Assembly: GCA_013420905.1 (NCBI GenBank)
Contig: JAAXNY010000008.1
Coordinates: 310,001 to 374,000, forward strand
Direction: 5' to 3'
Source of the DNA: Collybia mongolica
Taxonomy: Eukaryota; Basidiomycota; Agaricomycetes; Agaricales; Clitocybaceae
Length of the DNA: 64,000 nt
Positions 60,335-64,000 of this stretch are shown piece by piece. Under the pieces are notes generated by a model. That model ran no database searches, was not told the DNA's origin, and worked only from the letters and a program-made list of their open reading frames with translations. Position numbers and translations under genes: made by a program. Positions within the stretch are counted from its first letter, which is position 1, and the number at the start of each line of letters is the position of its first letter.

Positions 60335-63300
60335 AATAATTGACCACTTTCCACGATCCATAATGCGACCAATCACACATTCCACCTGGTTGAGATCAAC
60401 ACATTCTATAGATCCTAGGTCTTTGTAATAGTTCAAGGAGCAATAATCAGTTGCTGCTTCTGATATCTTGACCTGCCTGATAACTGCATAAATGAATGAT
60501 TCTGCCTCAATCCCCTCTCTTGGGGATGCTGGGATATCAACAACAAGAAAACGACGGAGTTGCCCGAAAAACTCTCGCAGCTCAAACTCGGATCTTCGGG
60601 ACCTGCGATGTGCAAATTTATCAACCTCAAGTTGATACTAGGGTTTGTATGAGTTAGAGTATGTCAAAAAAATCAGAAATGCATAATATACCTTGACAAA
60701 TGACATATCACGGCTGTCAGACCTAAGCGGAAGAAGCTCGCGGGCATGCATAGTATCACCGCCCTCCAGGTGGTATACTCAGCCGTATTGATGGAATTGC
60801 GTCACTTGTGGTATAAGCCGTCGAATCACTGATGGGGATTTCTCGAGGCGGGTAACCAATATCGCTGTGAGCACCATCCATAGGGAACGAGAGAGGCTTG
60901 CTGCAGGTCCTTTTGGTGGGGTGAGGACGTGTAATGGATCTTAACTATAATTATTGAAGGACTGCATAGTATGATAAACAACGTACATTCATCTAATTTG
61001 AAATCCTGATCATGGGACTTTGCAGGTAAGACCTGAAGTTTGCCTTGTAAATTGTAGAGAAGAGTTATGTGTGCCAACTGGGCACATGAGGTGATATAGT
61101 TATTGATGCTCGCATAAGGAAACCGTCGGCTCTTGACATGGCGGAGGATATCACCACAGTAGCGCTCCATTGGAAATGCCCAATAGGCCCAGACCGGACC
61201 CATGGCCCTGACAGTTGGTGCGATATGGAGTAGTGCGTGAATTGTGGGGGGGCAAGTCGATACGCGCAGTGGGTCATATTTATAATATAGGCTGTTAATA
61301 TATATATCAGAAAATGACCTCTGGGTTGCGAGAAGTGCTTACCGCTCATACACCTTGACCCAATCCTGAAACCCCCTTTCAAGCTCATCTATTTGATTTT
61401 GTGTAATTTCAAATTGGAGGCAAATTGTTAACAGTCTAACTAGTTTAATAAAGTGCTTATAGTATCGGGGATGTACAAATCGGCCTTTAAGGAGAGTTGG
61501 TGCGATGTAAAATGTCCAGACCGAATATGTTTCTGCAATCATATTAGACCTCTCTGATGCAATATTAGGAACCCTAGACCCAAACGCCGCCGGAGTAGTA
61601 CTCCCTGCATCTGCAGTGGCTTCTCCAATAGCCTCCCATACGGTTGAGGATAATACATAGCCTTCGTCATTGTGGGGAAGATCTTTGAATTTTCCAGTCC
61701 AAAGCCGAATTAAGTTTGGGATGAGATTAGACCATATAAGATGCATGAAATCATAAGGGAACGAGGTAGGAAAAGATAGTGAACTCAGTGTACTGAGGAG
61801 TGGAATACCCTTGATGCCATATTTAGTTGCGAGGCGTTCGGACTCTGCATCGGTTACAGCAAACTGGACTTTTTTTGCTTGTTCAATGAATGACGAATGA
61901 GTTCGTAGTGGAAGTTCTGATGCGTTGTATTGTTCTTGTGGCTGTGGAAAGCCATCGCGGCACAGTGGAACATAATGGGTTGTCACTCGCGAGGATGGGG
62001 CACGGATGCCTTTGATGGTGCACATTCTGCAAGGATAGATGGCGTTGTGACCCTTCATTCGCATGACCATGGAAACTGCGGGTATATCACCAAAAACAAC
62101 AACTAGAAATGCTCGGAGAAGGAATATGGATCCAGTCAGAGCATCGAAGGCAGAAACACCAATCTCGAGCTGTAGTAATTCTTGAACTACAGGCCACAAG
62201 AAGGAATCCATATCGTAGGGTTTCTTTGGCCCGGGAATTGACCCAAGTGGAATGATGTTTGCCTTGAGCATTCGCTCTTCAGGAGGAAGGTTGTAGTTAA
62301 ATAGAATTAATGGCCAGGCAGTTTTGTTACGGCGCTTGAAAGGACCAAAACCGTCCGTAGATAATCCTAGTGCTACGTCGCGGGGATCTGAGAAGAACCA
62401 TATAGGGAGTTCTTCATCGCCAATTGTAATATAAGTCTCCCGGAGTAATTGATAATGTGTACCATCAAATATATCAGTCATTTTCGTTGGGATATGTTTG
62501 TGCTTAGACCAATATTGCATCTTCCTGGCTTGAGCACGGCTTGAGACCATGGCGCGGAGTCGGGGGATGATAGGGAGATATTCATAATAGGAGAGGGGTG
62601 TTTTTCCATCAGCTTTGTAGCGATCCTTATTGCATTTGGGGCACTGTATAAGGGTTTCGTACGGCCCAGTGTAACACACACATGAGGAGGTGCAACAGTC
62701 ATAATGTACTGGCTGAAAACCGGAAAGAAACTGGATTTGTTTCTCTGTGTTCTTCAAACTGTTGGCTGACAGCTCAGGAAGAAGATAACGAATTTTGTTG
62801 TAAGCTTTATGAGTGAGGCCTTCTTCAATTTTGATGGTATAGAGACGGAGGATTTTTAAGTCACTCTCGTCTAATACTTCCTCTATGAGGATATGGATCA
62901 GAGAGTGTTTCGAAGGACCCGAGTGGACACACCTAACCGCGAGGCTTCCTTCAAAAACCCCTCGCCAAGAAGATCCCACACCGAGATACCCTCTAACCCA
63001 GGCTCTGCGCTTGGCATTTCATTATCACTACCGTCTTCCTCAAGATACTCATTGCTGTTGATAGAACCCTCACTGTCCGTGTCATCATTAGTATCCATAT
63101 TCCGCTTGTCTCCCTCATCCTCATCCTCCTCGCTGCTCTCGTCACCTTCCCTGGGGATGAACTGTCGAGTAGGATCAGGCCCCCATCTTTCCTTGCCAAT
63201 TTTGTTGAGATATGCTGCAATACGATGAGAGCGGTGTGGATTGGATAACCCATAATGGTCTTCATGGTGCAGCACGGCTGATGGTGGTGATAATTCGCGA

Positions 63301-63503
63301 GAGTGAACGTTTGATGGTCCTGCCTCGTTATCCATTGGATAGTCAATGGGGACTAATTGCGATTGGGGGTCCTCAACGTGCATGTTCTCCTCCCAGTCAG
63401 CATGAGCATGACTCTGGGATTGTTGATTGGTGGGCGGGCGGAATCCCGAGTTCGGTAACCTTTGTCGGGCAGGTGTAGCACGTCCTATAATTTGTTGCTT
63501 CAT
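60335..63503 (-). CDS. Plavaka/CACTA (tnp2-type) transposase, nearly intact
   Basis: A DNA-transposon protein of the Plavaka lineage of basidiomycete CACTA elements. From ATG 63503 (MKQQIIGRATPARQRLPNSG) a variable acidic region leads to VWDLLGEGFLKEASRL. A 50-bp intron (62883-62932) joins it to EEVLDESDLKILRLYTIK. Then come CCTSSCVCYTGPYETLIQCPKC (Cys-rich), IFDGTHYQLLRETY, DVALGLSTDGFGPFKRR (first acidic site), VFGDIPAVSMVMRMKGHNA, YPCRMC and FPYDFMHLIWSNLIPNL. Further exons give YYKYDPLRVSTCPPTIHALL, MGPVWAYWAFPMERYCGD, and after 60800 HLEGGDTMHARELLPL, then KFAHRRSRRSEFELREFF. A TGA (60779-60781) after QFHQYG is the one clear lesion. The CACTA ends were not found; the right end may lie past the window. 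Confidence 0.85.
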
Positions 63504-64000
63504 GGTGCGGTGATAGGGCCCGAAATTGTTTGCACTTATAAAGTCAACAAGTAAGGCTATTAGTGTCATTTCTAATAACCAAGTAAGCAGTAATAAAGGA
63601 TTAGAGTCGAGCTCCGAGACGGCTAATCAGAGTGAACTAGTCTAATGGATAATACACTATCAGTACAGAGGACTATGAGTACGGTCTATTATTAGTCCTA
63701 TTCACCATGCCCGGTTACAACCTCGGTGTCTTAGTTCATAAGTAACCGTTGTAGTATGATATCATTAGTCCGGGGATCATCATTAATAGGAGAAGTAATT
63801 GTAAATTCGGGACTTGCACAACCCGATCCTAGTCAGGGGTACTTGGTGTTAACTACCGGAAGTGACAGGACACCGTGAATAGCAACCAGGACAATCAGGA
63901 GGAGTAAACGACAGTGCCGCGCTGTTTTAATAACAGAGCGCGCGGTCGGGACTTGATAAGAGTTTAGCCAGCTCTTTCAATATTTGATAAGTAACCAGTA
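63504..64000. other. Sequence upstream of the Plavaka transposase
   Basis: No gene was seen. It is probably the 5' region of the transposon and holds recurring TATTAGTCC/CATTAGTCC motifs, perhaps subterminal repeats. No CACTA end could be fixed. Confidence 0.35.

Overview
This window comes from a mushroom-forming basidiomycete (Agaricomycetes). The genes are broken by many short introns of about 50-70 bases with GT-AG ends. The gene families are typical of that class: FunK1 protein kinases, MYND-DUF4470 proteins, F-box-like proteins, a polyamine-type MFS cluster, a TEA-domain regulator and a Plavaka-type CACTA transposon. No rRNA, CRISPR array or bacterial operon structure was seen, and nothing viral.

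Layout. 1-2345 is repeat DNA: a young inverted repeat of about 400 bp, a 32-bp minisatellite and a palindrome-rich block. 2240-7795 is a LINE retrotransposon on the minus strand (gag-like ORF1, endonuclease-RT ORF2, RNase H). It abuts a decayed FunK1 kinase (7812-10267). 10696-13125 is an APP1-type phosphatidate phosphatase. 14215-23000 holds three paralogous MFS transporters, one on plus and two on minus. 25014-27181 is a MYND-DUF4470 protein. 28236-30305 is a complete FunK1-type kinase. 30689-31779 (F-box-like) and 31998-32924 (EngB/GTPBP8-type GTPase) form a divergent pair.

33.7-47.2 kb is a transposon graveyard. It has a hAT MITE, a possible SINE, a 70-bp perfect palindrome, a 3-kb TA-target DDE element with a cysteine-rich insertion, a Tc1 element with long inverted repeats, a TKL-type kinase relic, and a pogo element with a hAT element nested in it.

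47820-56017 returns to host genes: a Gyp2/TBC1D9-type Rab-GAP, a WDR5/Swd3-type WD40 protein and a TEA transcription factor. 57.1-64 kb is again repeat-rich: a copia fragment, a hairpin plus tandem repeats, a hAT element carrying the transposase C-terminus, and a nearly intact Plavaka/tnp2 transposase.

The host genes do not form one pathway. The one clear local cluster is the MFS trio. The strongest new observations are four DNA transposons with exact ends and target-site duplications (one nested in another), a fifth hAT element with a near-exact duplication, an in-frame TGA inside an otherwise well-conserved TEA domain, and a recurring pattern of in-frame TGA where Arg (CGA) would be expected across several loci. 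Genes were joined by eye from splice sites and reading phase, so inner exon boundaries are approximate unless given.
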